A stretch of DNA of 64,000 bases from Flavobacterium sp. N502540 (lineage in GTDB: Bacteria > Bacteroidota > Bacteroidia > Flavobacteriales > Flavobacteriaceae). The DNA lies in assembly GCF_025947365.1 (NCBI RefSeq), contig NZ_CP110012.1, positions 2,418,001 through 2,482,000 on the forward strand. The letters are read 5' to 3'. Numbering within the stretch: the first letter of the stretch is position 1; every line of letters starts with the position of its first letter. A model generated the notes under the pieces. That model had not been told where the DNA came from, did no database searches, and worked only from the letters and a program-made list of their open reading frames with translations. The position numbers were made by a program, and so were the translations under genes. This document shows positions 12,001 through 17,701 of the stretch, in pieces.

Positions 12001-14502
12001 AGTGCTACGGCCACCGTTGAAGTTAAAAACCCAATCGTAGCCAACGTTGACAATACCTACCCAGTACAAACACCGGGTACAACAACAGCAACGACAGTTG
12101 GAAACGTAACGATCAACGACACCCTAAACGGACAGCCGGTAACCGCAGCCAATACCAATGTAACCCCAATCAAAACAGGACCATTGAGCATTGATGCCAA
12201 CGGAGTACTAACCTTAGATCCAAACACCGTATCGGGTACGTATCAAATCACTTATGAAATCTGTGAAGAAGGAGCAACCCCTGCCAACTGTACTACTGCT
12301 ACGGCCACCGTTGAAGTTAAAAACCCAATCGTAGCCAATGATGACAACAGCTACCCAGTACAAACACCGGGTACAACAACAGCAACCACAATTGGAAACG
12401 TAACGATCAACGACACCTTAAACGGACAGCCGGTAACCGCAGCCAATACCAATGTAACCCCAATCAAAACAGGACCATTGAGCATTGACGCCAACGGAGT
12501 ATTAACCTTAGATCCAAACACTGTATCGGGTACGTATCAAATCACTTATGAAATTTGTGAAGAAGGAGCAACCCCTGCCAACTGTGCAAGTGCTACGGCC
12601 ACCGTTGAAGTTAAAAACCCAATCGTAGCCAACGTTGACAATACCTACCCAGTACAAACACCGGGTACAACAACAGCAACGACAGTTGGAAACGTAACGA
12701 TCAACGACACCCTAAACGGACAGCCGGTAACCGCAGCCAATACCAATGTAACCCCAATCAAAACAGGTCCATTGAGCATTGATGCCAACGGAGTACTAAC
12801 CTTAGATCCAAACACTGTATCGGGTACGTACCAAATCACTTATACTATTTGTGAAGACGGAGCAACGCCTCCAAACTGTACTACTGCTACGGCCACCGTT
12901 GAAGTTGGAAAAGCGGTGATTAATGCAGTGACAGAAGAAACCCTTTCCATAAACGGAAGTATTGGCGGAACTACAGCTTCATTGATTACTAATGATACTT
13001 TGAATGGAAACCCGGCAGTAATTAAAAATAGTGTTGGAGGAGTAATCTTAAAAGCAATAAATGTTCCAACAGGATTGACTTTAAATGCGGACGGAACGGT
13101 AACGGTAAAAGCCGGAACACCAATAGGCAGATACGAAGTAGAGTACAGTATTTGTGAATATCTGAATCCTACGAATTGTTCTACTGTAAAAAGTTATGTT
13201 CCGGTAACAGGAGCGGTGATAAAAGCGAATAACGATAATGCCGGAACTGTTGACAGTAGTAAAGGACAAAGTTCTCCAACAAGTATTTTCCAGAATGATA
13301 CTTTAAACGGAGTATTACTGACTCCTTCAAGCGTTATCTTAACGACGATTGTGCCAAATCCGAATTTAACTTTAAAATCTGATGGTAGAATTGAAGTAAA
13401 ATCGGGAACGCCTTCCGGAACTTATGAATTAACGTATCAAATTTGTGAAGCTTTAAATCCGTCTAATTGCAGTCAGGCAGTAGCGAAGATTACGGTAATC
13501 AATATAATAGACCCGGATCCTCCAGTACCTTTAGTGAAAATTGTAGTTACAAATGATGGAATTGTAAATGTAGACGGTATAAATGGTTCTCTTGAATTCA
13601 TAAATGTTTTCAACAATGATTTACTGAAAGGTTTACCAATTAATCCTTCGGAAGTTATATTTACCGATCTGTCAAAAAGCCCTTATTTTGAGTTTAATTC
13701 AGACGGAACCGTAAATGTGAAACCAAACACACCGGGTGGAACTTATGCCTTAAATTATCAGCTGTGTGAAAAAGCTAATCCAACCAATTGTGGTACCGCG
13801 ACATTAACTGTTTTTGTTGAAGTTCCTGCTATTGCAGTAATTAAAACAGCAGTATTTAATGACGAAAACGGAAGCGGATTTGCCAATGCAGGCGAAACCA
13901 TTACGTACAGATTTAAAGTAACCAATACCGGAAACGTTCCATTAAAAGGAATCACCATTTCAGATCCTTTACCGGGAGTTGTCGTTTCAGGACAGGCAAT
14001 TGATTTAGGTGTTAACGAATCTGACGAATATAATTTTAAAGCCATTTATAAAATCACGCAAAGTGATATCAATAAAGGTAGCGTAAGCAATCAGGCAAGC
14101 GTTCAGGGACGAAGTGATAAAGGAGTTGTGGTAGATGACATTTCAGATGATGAAAGTGTTCTGGAAGACAAACCAACCGTATTGGATTTAAAGGGCTGTG
14201 TTATCAAAGTCTTTAATGCGTTTTCACCAAATGGAGATGATAAAAATAGCAGATTCTATATTCAGGGCTTAGAATGTTATCCAAGTAACACGGTTGAAAT
14301 ATACAATCGTTGGGGAGTTCTGGTTTTCGAAAAAGATAACTACAATAACGAAGATCGTGTTTTTAAAGGTTTCTCAGAAGGACGTACTACTATAAAACAA
14401 TCCGAAGGATTACCGGTAGGAACTTACTTCTACATCTTAAAGTACAAAGACAACGAATCGAATTCGCATGAACAATCAGGTTATTTATATATCAACAAGT
14501 AA
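10..14502 (+). CDS. Giant T9SS-exported repeat surface protein (type B sorting domain)
   Basis: About 4830 residues. I start it at the ATG at 10, since the TTG at 4 gives the same frame but the ATG leads directly into a signal peptide ending near AFSQ. Order of parts: a glycine-rich stretch (about residues 287-505), a DUF11-like domain (about 560-690), two CHU_C-associated Ig-like domains (nt 2640-3120), BIG2-like repeats (nt 3400-5559), HYR-like repeats (nt 5560-7968) with one divergent HYR domain after them, cadherin-like 98-residue repeats (nt 8500-12909) with divergent copies on both sides, a DUF11-like domain (nt 13828-14180), and a gliding-motility-type C-terminal domain with the hallmarks FSPNGDD, IYNRWG and GTYFY. 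That last domain (CHU_C, type B) is the known signal for export through the T9SS. Probable role: adhesin or surface filament; the ligand is unknown. The downstream PorP/SprF and PorE-like genes fit a dedicated export/anchoring set. Confidence 0.93.
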   Translation: MYNFTFSKFNFLKQIFFVLFFGLVSLPAFSQVCGTPGGDGPVTVSSSVNTYFPISGNITLNAGTQSIVLGGVPPTDQYSNNFGTTAISVGDLILIIQMQDATIDYTNTTSYGSGTSNSGPDNLGGTGFTSLGNTGVFEYVIATNNVPLTGGNLTFKGTGANGGTLNSFYNADATTTRGKRTFQIVRVPQYSNLTLTSSITTPPFNGVAGGVIAFNVSGTFNFAGFSIDGNARGFRGGYSPKADSNLNDSKTYVGLSSNNTVSGKGEGIAGTPRYMWDGFNQVDNLVEGMPGGSAGRGAPANAGGGGNDHNSGGGGGGNGGFGGLGGAGWQGGGGDVLPLTGGGRPGFRSYLTATAFPRLVMGGGGGAGDANNASSGVKGGVGGAIILINAGTVQGTGNIYANGGKGAPGAFSGSPDGAGGGGAGGTVLLNISNSSTATIRIEAAGGAGGNTENDNNNSHGPGGGGGGGIIRHNLTGTVTLTTTVAGGISGKSNAGAGIRNGAVDGTAGSASTFTAQDVPPNLQVNSNCFPVLETKVKALSTASACNSIGEKVSYEIQIKNTGVGNAAGVFLDFLFPTGIEFDSATATYSAEATGPSGALTNTATAGNPVFGGFNIAQNGVVTITLTGKVAASMAAGTYSSSAQALYLDPTRTTANPNRRITAFTNAYGSANKTYEGASQANVPGTNFKGSAETVDDITILALPATPTATVTQGNCLTPTGAITVNTPAPGAGISYTLRGTNPVTAPVNNTNGIFSGLVPNSYVLTTTNAQGCTSAPTASMTINPVAGAPTTTGVSICQGGNGALTATSTCSNSGTIQWYTSSTSLSPIFTGSSFNPVGVAGSGLTNTNTPGTTTYYAACSGIGSCRTATNFVINAIPTITATTPASRCDAGSVTLGATASSGTINWYAAATGGTSLATGTSFITPNLSTATTYYVDATGNSCTTGTRTAVVATINTRPTIDSTTQDSRCGAGTLTLNATASAGATINWYAASTGGTSLKTGASYTTPSLSTTTTYYVEATSPEGCTSASRVAVAAVVNTASTIVFTSGTQNPAICNGTAIPSTVYTFGGSATNATASNLPAGLSVSVDSSAKTITVSGTPTASGTYTITTVGHTAPCTAATINGTVTVTTASNAGTLSGAQNICVGGTTTFTTNGNSNGSWSSGAAGVATVNASTGVIIGVAAGTATISYTVTGTGGCGNATATRTVTVTAAPNAGTLSGTQNICVAQKTTFTSNGASGGSWSSNNTTVATVDAAGEITGVAAGTATISYTVTGTGGCGNATATRTITVTAAPNAGTLSGTQNICVAQKTTFTSNGASGGSWSSNNTTVATVDAAGEITGVAAGTATISYTVTGTGGCGNVTATRTVTVTAAPNAGTLSGTQNICVAQKTTFTSNGASGGSWSSNNTTVATVDAAGEITGVAAGTATISYTVTGTGGCGNATATRTITVTAAPNAGILSGTQNICVAQKTTFTSNGASGGSWSSNNTTVATVDAAGEITGLAAGTATISYTVTGTGGCGNATATRTITVTAAPNAGILSGTQNICVAQKTTFTSNGASGGSWSSNNTTVATVDAAGEITGVVAGTATISYTVTGTGGCGNATATRTITVTAAPNAGTLSGTQNICVAQKTTFTSNGASGGSWSSNNTTVATVDAAGEITGVAAGTATISYTVTGTGGCGNATATRTITVTAAPNAGTLSGTQNICVAQKTTFTSNGASGGSWSSNNTTVATVDAAGEITGLAAGTATISYTVTGTGGCGNATATRTITVTAAPNAGTLSGTQEICPGATTTFTSNGTSGGSWSSSDTAIATVDAAGIIKGKKIGTATITYTVTGAGGCADAVATRTVTVKDTQKPTKPVLADVTGECSATATAPTTTDTCSGTITGTTTDPLTYNTQGTHTITWSFDDGNGNVETAVQKVIVKDTQKPTKPVLADVTGECSATATAPTTTDTCSGTITGTTTDPLTYNTQGTHTITWSFDDGNGNVETAVQKVIVKDTQKPTKPVLADVTGECSATATAPTTTDTCSGTITGTTTDPLTYNTQGTHTITWSFDDGNGNVETAVQKVIVKDTQKPTKPVLADVTGECSATATAPTTTDTCSGTITGTTTDPLTYNTQGTHTITWSFDDGNGNVETAVQKVIVKDTQKPTKPVLADVTGECSATATAPTTTDTCSGTITGTTTDPLTYNTQGTHTITWSFDDGNGNVETAVQKVIVKDTQKPTKPVLADVTGECSATATAPTTTDTCSGTITGTTTDPLTYNTQGTHTITWSFDDGNGNVETAVQKVIVKDTQKPTKPVLADVTGECSATATAPTTTDTCSGTITGTTTDPLTYNTQGTHTITWSFDDGNGNVETAVQKVIVKDTQKPTKPVLADVTGECSATATAPITTDTCSGTITGTTTDPLTYNTQGTHTITWSFDDGNGNVETAVQKVIVKDTQKPTKPVLADVTGECSATATAPTTTDTCSGTITGTTTDPLTYNTQGTHTITWSFDDGNGNVETAVQKVIVKDTQKPTKPVLADVTGECSATATAPITTDTCSGTITGTTTDPLTYNTQGTHTITWSFDDGNGNVETAVQKVIVKDTQKPTKPVLADVTGECSATATAPTTTDTCSGTITGTTTDPLTYNTQGTHTITWSFDDGNGNVETAVQKVIVKDTQKPTITCPTNVTVLADAGSCMATGVALGTPTTSDNCSVTVTNDAPSSFPIGTTMVTWTATDAAGNTQTCTQTVKVIGPIKAIEDRVTSFNGVLGGIAVSSVLDNDSLNCKNVVANEVIITSTTTLPSNLSFDTNTGAVTVQPNTPSGTYTFDYQICEVANPTANCATATVTIIVQNPIVANDDNSYPVQTPGTTTATTVGNVTINDTLNGQPVTAANTNVTPIKTGPLSIDANGVLTLDPNTVTGTYQITYEICEEGATPANCASATATVEVKNPIVANDDNSYPVQTPGTTTATTVGNVTINDTLNGQPVTAANTNVTPIKTGPLSIDANGVLTLDPNTVTGTYQITYEICEEGATPANCASATATVEVKNPIVANDDNSYPVQTPGTTTATTVGNVTINDTLNGQPVTAANTNVTPIKTGPLSIDANGVLTLDPNTVSGTYQITYEICEDGATPPNCTTATATVEVKKPIVANDDNSYPVQTPGTTTATTIGNVTINDTLNGQPVTAANTNVTPIKTGPLSIDANGVLTLDPNTVSGTYQITYEICEDGATPANCASATATVEVKNPIVANDDNSYPVQTPGTTTATTVGNVTINDTLNGQPVTAANTNVTPIKTGPLSIDANGVLTLDPNTVSGTYQITYEICEEGATPANCASATATVEVKNPIVANDDNSYPVQTPGTTTATTVGNVTINDTLNGQPVTAANTNVTPIKTGPLSIDANGVLTLDPNTVSGTYQITYEICEDGATPPNCTTATATVEVKKPIVANDDNSYPVQTPGTTTATTIGNVTINDTLNGQPVTAANTNVTPIKTGPLSIDANGVLTLDPNTVSGTYQITYEICEDGATPANCASATATVEVKNPIVANDDNSYPVQTPGTTTATTIGNVTINDTLNGQPVTAANTNVTPIKTGPLSIDANGVLTLDPNTVSGTYQITYEICEDGATPANCASATATVEVKKPIVANDDNSYSVQTPGTTTATTVGNVTINDTLNGQPVTAANTNVTPIKTGPLSIDANGVLTLDPNTVTGTYQITYEICEEGATPANCASATATVEVKNPIVANVDNTYPVQTPGTTTATTVGNVTINDTLNGQPVTAANTNVTPIKTGPLSIDANGVLTLDPNTVSGTYQITYEICEDGATPPNCTTATATVEVKKPIVANDDNTYPVQTPGTTTATTVGNVTINDTLNGQPVTAANTNVTPIKTGPLSIDANGVLTLDPNTVSGTYQITYEICEEGATPANCTTATATVEVKNPIVANDDNSYPVQTPGTTTATTIGNVTINDTLNGQPVTAANTNVTPIKTGPLSIDANGVLTLDPNTVSGTYQITYEICEEGATPANCASATATVEVKNPIVANVDNTYPVQTPGTTTATTVGNVTINDTLNGQPVTAANTNVTPIKTGPLSIDANGVLTLDPNTVSGTYQITYEICEEGATPANCTTATATVEVKNPIVANDDNSYPVQTPGTTTATTIGNVTINDTLNGQPVTAANTNVTPIKTGPLSIDANGVLTLDPNTVSGTYQITYEICEEGATPANCASATATVEVKNPIVANVDNTYPVQTPGTTTATTVGNVTINDTLNGQPVTAANTNVTPIKTGPLSIDANGVLTLDPNTVSGTYQITYTICEDGATPPNCTTATATVEVGKAVINAVTEETLSINGSIGGTTASLITNDTLNGNPAVIKNSVGGVILKAINVPTGLTLNADGTVTVKAGTPIGRYEVEYSICEYLNPTNCSTVKSYVPVTGAVIKANNDNAGTVDSSKGQSSPTSIFQNDTLNGVLLTPSSVILTTIVPNPNLTLKSDGRIEVKSGTPSGTYELTYQICEALNPSNCSQAVAKITVINIIDPDPPVPLVKIVVTNDGIVNVDGINGSLEFINVFNNDLLKGLPINPSEVIFTDLSKSPYFEFNSDGTVNVKPNTPGGTYALNYQLCEKANPTNCGTATLTVFVEVPAIAVIKTAVFNDENGSGFANAGETITYRFKVTNTGNVPLKGITISDPLPGVVVSGQAIDLGVNESDEYNFKAIYKITQSDINKGSVSNQASVQGRSDKGVVVDDISDDESVLEDKPTVLDLKGCVIKVFNAFSPNGDDKNSRFYIQGLECYPSNTVEIYNRWGVLVFEKDNYNNEDRVFKGFSEGRTTIKQSEGLPVGTYFYILKYKDNESNSHEQSGYLYINK
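3643..5322 (+). repeat. Seven 240-bp tandem repeats (BIG2-like, 80 aa)
   Basis: Seven near-identical in-frame units inside the giant surface protein, each beginning at APNAG and ending with a TVTA-type strand. A divergent 81-residue leader copy precedes them (3400-3642) and a divergent 79-residue trailer follows (5323-5559). Differences between units are mostly synonymous, with a few substitutions (for example GTL/GIL, GVAAG/GLAAG/GVVAG). Each unit carries two cysteines, in NICVAQ and GGCGN. The sequence resembles bacterial Ig-like group 2 domains. Confidence 0.95.
5560..7968 (+). repeat. Eleven 219-bp tandem repeats (HYR-like, 73 aa)
   Basis: Eleven units of exactly 73 codons (11 x 219 = 2409 bp), each starting DTQKPTKP and ending VQKVIVK. 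At the protein level the only visible difference is PTTTD versus PITTD in units 8 and 10. Synonymous markers (aaa/aag in the KP codon, the ACAACACT/ATAATACT variant, GACGAT/GATGAC) show that units 3-4, 5-6 and 10-11 resemble each other as pairs, pointing to 438-bp dimer duplications. A canonical but divergent HYR domain follows from 7969. Confidence 0.95.
8500..12909 (+). repeat. Fifteen 294-bp tandem repeats (cadherin-like, 98 aa)
   Basis: Fifteen in-frame units of 98 codons (15 x 294 = 4410 bp), each starting N/K-PIVAN and ending ATVEVK. Variation is confined to a few positions: DDNS/VDNT, VGN/IGN, TVTG/TVSG, EEG/EDG and PANCASA/PPNCTTA/PANCTTA. Units 12-13 and 14-15 share rare silent changes, marking a recent 588-bp duplication. 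Units 3-4 and 6-7 share another set, giving an 882-bp register. One divergent copy precedes the block (about 8206-8499) and three follow it (12910 to about 13824). Confidence 0.95.
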
Positions 14503-14510
14503 AAATTACG

Positions 14511-14533
14511 GCGGCCTGGTAATCCCGGGCCGC
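14511..14533 (+). promoter_or_regulatory. GC-rich intercistronic hairpin
   Basis: A 9-bp stem, 14511-14519 paired with 14525-14533 around a 5-nt loop and including one T.G wobble, lies between the stop of the giant gene and the ATG of the PorP/SprF-like gene. It is strikingly GC-rich for this genome. No T-run follows, so it is not a canonical intrinsic terminator. It could be an mRNA processing or stability element, or a leaky attenuator setting expression of the downstream genes; that is inference. Confidence 0.5.
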
Positions 14534-14551
14534 TTCTTAAAAGCCATTCAA

Positions 14552-15457
14552 ATGAAAAAAATAATTGTAATGTTCCTGTTTTTTACGGTGGTGTGTTCGG
14601 CGCAGCAAGATGCACAATACACACAATACATGTATAATACCATGGCAATAAATCCGGCTTATGCGGGTTCCCGTGGTGCGCTAAGTGTTTTCGGATTGTA
14701 CCGTACACAATGGGTCGGACTGGACGGAGCACCCGAAACCAGTACCTTTGCTATAAACACACCTTTAAATAACAGCAATTTAGGATTGGGAGTTTCTTTG
14801 GTAAACGATAAAATTGGTCCAACCAACGAGAATACTTTATCAGCCGATTTGTCGTATAGTGTTCCAACCTCTGAAACCTTTAAACTTTCCTTCGGGATAA
14901 AAGCCACGGCAAATCTTTTTAATCTGGATGTAAATAAATTGAATCCTGAAAATCAGGGAGACCCGCAGTTTCAGAATCTAAACAATCGAATCACACCCAA
15001 TATTGGAGCGGGGGTTTATTGGCATTCTGACAAAGCATATTTGGGATTATCAATTCCGAATTTTATCGAAACCAATCGATTCAATGATGATGATACCGCT
15101 ATTTTTAAGGATAAAATCAACTACTATTTAATGGCAGGTTACGTTTTTGATCTGGATTATTACATCAAATTCAAGCCGGCATTGTTGACCAAGATGGTTC
15201 AGGGAGCCCCTTTACAGGTTGATGTTTCAGGGAATTTTATGTTCAATGATAAGTTTGTAATCGGACTGGCTTATCGTTGGAGCGCATCGGTTAGTGCAAT
15301 GGCAGGTTTTCAGATTACAGATGGTTTATATGTGGGTTATGGTTACGATCATGAAACTACTAATTTAAGAAGATACAATTCGGGGTCGCATGAAGTTTTC
15401 CTGCGTTTTGAGTTCCTTAATAATTACAATAGAATTACCTCACCAAGATTCTTCTAA
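14552..15457 (+). CDS. PorP/SprF-family T9SS outer-membrane protein
   Basis: 301 residues from the ATG at 14552. A longer frame starts at 14468 but would overlap the giant gene and run through the GC-rich hairpin, and the inner ATG gives a clean signal peptide (MKKIIVMFLFF...SAQQ). The family hallmarks follow directly: QYTQYMYNTMAINPAYAG, then RTQWVGLDGAP. The rest alternates short beta-strands as expected for an outer-membrane barrel. SprF of Flavobacterium is needed to deliver the adhesin SprB to the surface, and PorP-like paralogues typically sit beside type B T9SS substrates, as here. The likely client is the giant upstream protein; this is inferred from position. Confidence 0.9.
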   Translation: MKKIIVMFLFFTVVCSAQQDAQYTQYMYNTMAINPAYAGSRGALSVFGLYRTQWVGLDGAPETSTFAINTPLNNSNLGLGVSLVNDKIGPTNENTLSADLSYSVPTSETFKLSFGIKATANLFNLDVNKLNPENQGDPQFQNLNNRITPNIGAGVYWHSDKAYLGLSIPNFIETNRFNDDDTAIFKDKINYYLMAGYVFDLDYYIKFKPALLTKMVQGAPLQVDVSGNFMFNDKFVIGLAYRWSASVSAMAGFQITDGLYVGYGYDHETTNLRRYNSGSHEVFLRFEFLNNYNRITSPRFF

Positions 15458-15468
15458 AAAATCCCTCC

Positions 15469-17409
15469 ATGAAAAGCCAAAAACTACACTATACCATATT
15501 TTTTTTATTCCTCTTATTTAATGCAATTGCACAAACCGGCAGTATAAAGTATGCCGATACCAAATATGAGAAGTACGCCTATATTGATGCTATAAAAATC
15601 TATGAAAATGTAGCTGAGAAAGGATACAAAGATGAAAAAATGTTCCAGCGTCTGGGGAATTCCTATTATTTTAATGGAGAGTTGGTAAAAGCTTTAAAAT
15701 GGTACGATGAATTGTTTTCCATGAATAAAGAACAAGAGTCTGAGTATTTGTACCGATACGCACAATGTCTTAAAGCTTCTGGAAATTACACCAAAGCAGA
15801 TGCAATCTTAGAAAAATTCAATCAAAAACAGGCAACAGATAAAAGAGGGATCTTATTCGAATCCAATAAAAATTATTTGAACGAGATAAAAGCAAATTCA
15901 GGACGATTTGAAATTGCCGATGCCGGAATAAATTCTAAGTATTCAGATTATGGAAGTACTATTTTTGATAATAAACTAGTTTTTACATCTGCACGAGATA
16001 CTGGCGGAGTCGCAAAGAAAAATTTCAAGTGGACCAACCGATCCTTTACCAATTTATACACTGCCGAATTGTTACCGGATGGAAGTTTAGGAACACCGCA
16101 GCGTTTTCAGAAGAAAGTAAATACAAAATTCAATGAATCGACACCCGTTTTTACAAAAGATGGCCGAACAGTGTATTTTACAAGAAACAATTTCTTAAAC
16201 GGTAAAAGAGGCAGGGACGAGAATAAAGTCACCTTATTAAAGTTGTACAAAGCAAATTTCGTAGAAGGAGAATGGAAAAATATCGAAGCACTTCCGTTTA
16301 ACAGTGATCAGTATAGTGTAGCGCATCCTACCTTAAGTGTAGACGAAAAAACGCTCTATTTTGCTTCAGATATGCCGGGAACTTTAGGGCAATCCGACTT
16401 GTTTAAAGTAGCCATAAAGGAAGATGGGACCTTTGGAAAACCTCAAAATTTGGGAGCAGCAATCAATACCGAAGGACGAGAAACATTTCCTTTTATTTCC
16501 GATGATAATGAACTTTATTTCGCAACAGACGGAAGACCCGGATTGGGCGGACTTGATGTATTTGTGACAAAAATAAAGGATCAGGGCACCTTTGAAGAAA
16601 TACAAAATATTGGAGAACCAATTAACAGCCCGCAGGACGATTTTGCTTTTATAATCAATAGTAAAGACAGAAACGGATTTTTTTCTTCCAACCGCGATAA
16701 GGGACATGGATTTGATGATGTTTATCGATTTACCGAAAGACGAAAGCTAAATTGTGAACAACAATTAATAGGTACTGTCACCGATTCAGAAACCAATGTC
16801 ATACTTTCAAATGCGAATGTGGCATTGTTTGATGAAAATTTCCAAACCGTTGCAGAAGTCATCACTGATGAGAAGGGGAATTATATTTTTCCGAATGTAA
16901 AATGTGGAAGAAACTATTTCGTACGAACGTCGAAAACAGATTATGAGAGCAAGGAAGTACCGGTAGCAATTAAAAGAAATTCCGGAAAAACGACTTTATT
17001 GATTCAGCTTGAAAAGAGAATTAAACCCATTGAAGTGGGAACAGATCTGGCAAAAACGCTCGATATTCCGATCATCTATTTTGATCTCGATAAAGCCACT
17101 ATTAAAAAGGAATCCGCTTATCAGTTAGAGAAAATTGTCGAAATTCTAAAACAATACCCAGCGTTAAAATTGGATATCCGTTCGCATACAGACAGTCGAC
17201 AAACCCAGCAGTACAATCTGGTTTTATCTGAGAAGAGAGCCAAATCAACCCGAAATTGGCTGATTCAAAAAGGAGTAGCCCCAGCCCGATTAACGGCAAA
17301 AGGATACGGCGAAACTCAATTGGTAAACCAATGTTCTGATGGTGTAAAATGTACCGATGAAGAACATGAACGCAACCGAAGAAGCGAATTTGTAATCACC
17401 AATTTGTAA
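15469..17409 (+). CDS. PorE-like TPR / PD40 / carboxypeptidase-regulatory / OmpA protein
   Basis: 646 residues, 11 bp after the PorP/SprF gene. Signal peptide about 1-21; TPR-like helices about 25-130; a WD40-like PD40 propeller about 150-420 (repeated LYFASD, LYFATD and GFFSSN strands); a carboxypeptidase-regulatory-like domain from about residue 429 (GTVTDSETN...GNYIFPNV); and a C-terminal OmpA domain from about 532 with FDLDKATI, RSHTDSR and the final NRRSEF. This order matches PorE of the T9SS, which binds peptidoglycan through OmpA. Probable role: anchoring the secretion or attachment module to the cell wall. The intact OmpA motif supports peptidoglycan binding; the partnership with the adhesin is inferred. 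Confidence 0.88.
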   Translation: MKSQKLHYTIFFLFLLFNAIAQTGSIKYADTKYEKYAYIDAIKIYENVAEKGYKDEKMFQRLGNSYYFNGELVKALKWYDELFSMNKEQESEYLYRYAQCLKASGNYTKADAILEKFNQKQATDKRGILFESNKNYLNEIKANSGRFEIADAGINSKYSDYGSTIFDNKLVFTSARDTGGVAKKNFKWTNRSFTNLYTAELLPDGSLGTPQRFQKKVNTKFNESTPVFTKDGRTVYFTRNNFLNGKRGRDENKVTLLKLYKANFVEGEWKNIEALPFNSDQYSVAHPTLSVDEKTLYFASDMPGTLGQSDLFKVAIKEDGTFGKPQNLGAAINTEGRETFPFISDDNELYFATDGRPGLGGLDVFVTKIKDQGTFEEIQNIGEPINSPQDDFAFIINSKDRNGFFSSNRDKGHGFDDVYRFTERRKLNCEQQLIGTVTDSETNVILSNANVALFDENFQTVAEVITDEKGNYIFPNVKCGRNYFVRTSKTDYESKEVPVAIKRNSGKTTLLIQLEKRIKPIEVGTDLAKTLDIPIIYFDLDKATIKKESAYQLEKIVEILKQYPALKLDIRSHTDSRQTQQYNLVLSEKRAKSTRNWLIQKGVAPARLTAKGYGETQLVNQCSDGVKCTDEEHERNRRSEFVITNL

Positions 17410-17427
17410 ATAAAAAGTAATAGTTTA

Positions 17428-17463
17428 AGGCCCTTTTCTAAATTTTAGAAAAGGGCTTTTTTC
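17428..17463 (+). terminator. Rho-independent terminator after the adhesin operon
   Basis: A 12-bp perfect stem (17430-17441 with 17445-17456) and a short loop are followed by a T-run. It sits 20 bp after the stop of the PorE-like gene and closes the three-gene operon. Confidence 0.92.
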
Positions 17464-17489
17464 GTTGTTATCAAATTATTCGCAATCTT

Positions 17490-17697
17490 GTCATCCCGAG
17501 GAACGAGGGATCACATTAGTAATTCGACAAAGATTGGTGGCATTTGGAATGGAGTTTCGAATGTATTTACTTCGTCAGTCGTTATCGCTCGAGTTTCCTT
17601 CATTGCAAGGACAAAACGATGTGTAAAACACACATTGACAGTAACAGTCAACAATAAAAAACTTTGCGCCTTAGCGTCTTTGCGAGTAAAAAAATAG
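17490..17697 (+). repeat. Interspersed intergenic repeat, degenerate
   Basis: This gene-free segment starts with GTCATCCCGAGGAACGAGG and ends with CTTTGCGCCTTAGCGTCTTTGCGAG-like sequence. The second motif recurs in altered form at about 31230-31260 and 60545-60570 in this window, always between genes. The first part resembles, from memory, dispersed non-coding repeats of Flavobacterium genomes. A short open frame (17488-17697) crosses it but looks like repeat sequence read by chance. Confidence 0.5.
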
Positions 17698-17701
17698 TGA
17701 T

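Noticed and set aside
5560..12909. Regular repeats as a possible CRISPR array
   Set aside because: Units are long, coding, in-frame and adjacent without unique spacers.
17488..17697. 69-codon open frame
   Set aside because: Coincides with interspersed repeat sequence; translated composition is not protein-like and no promoter or downstream context supports it.
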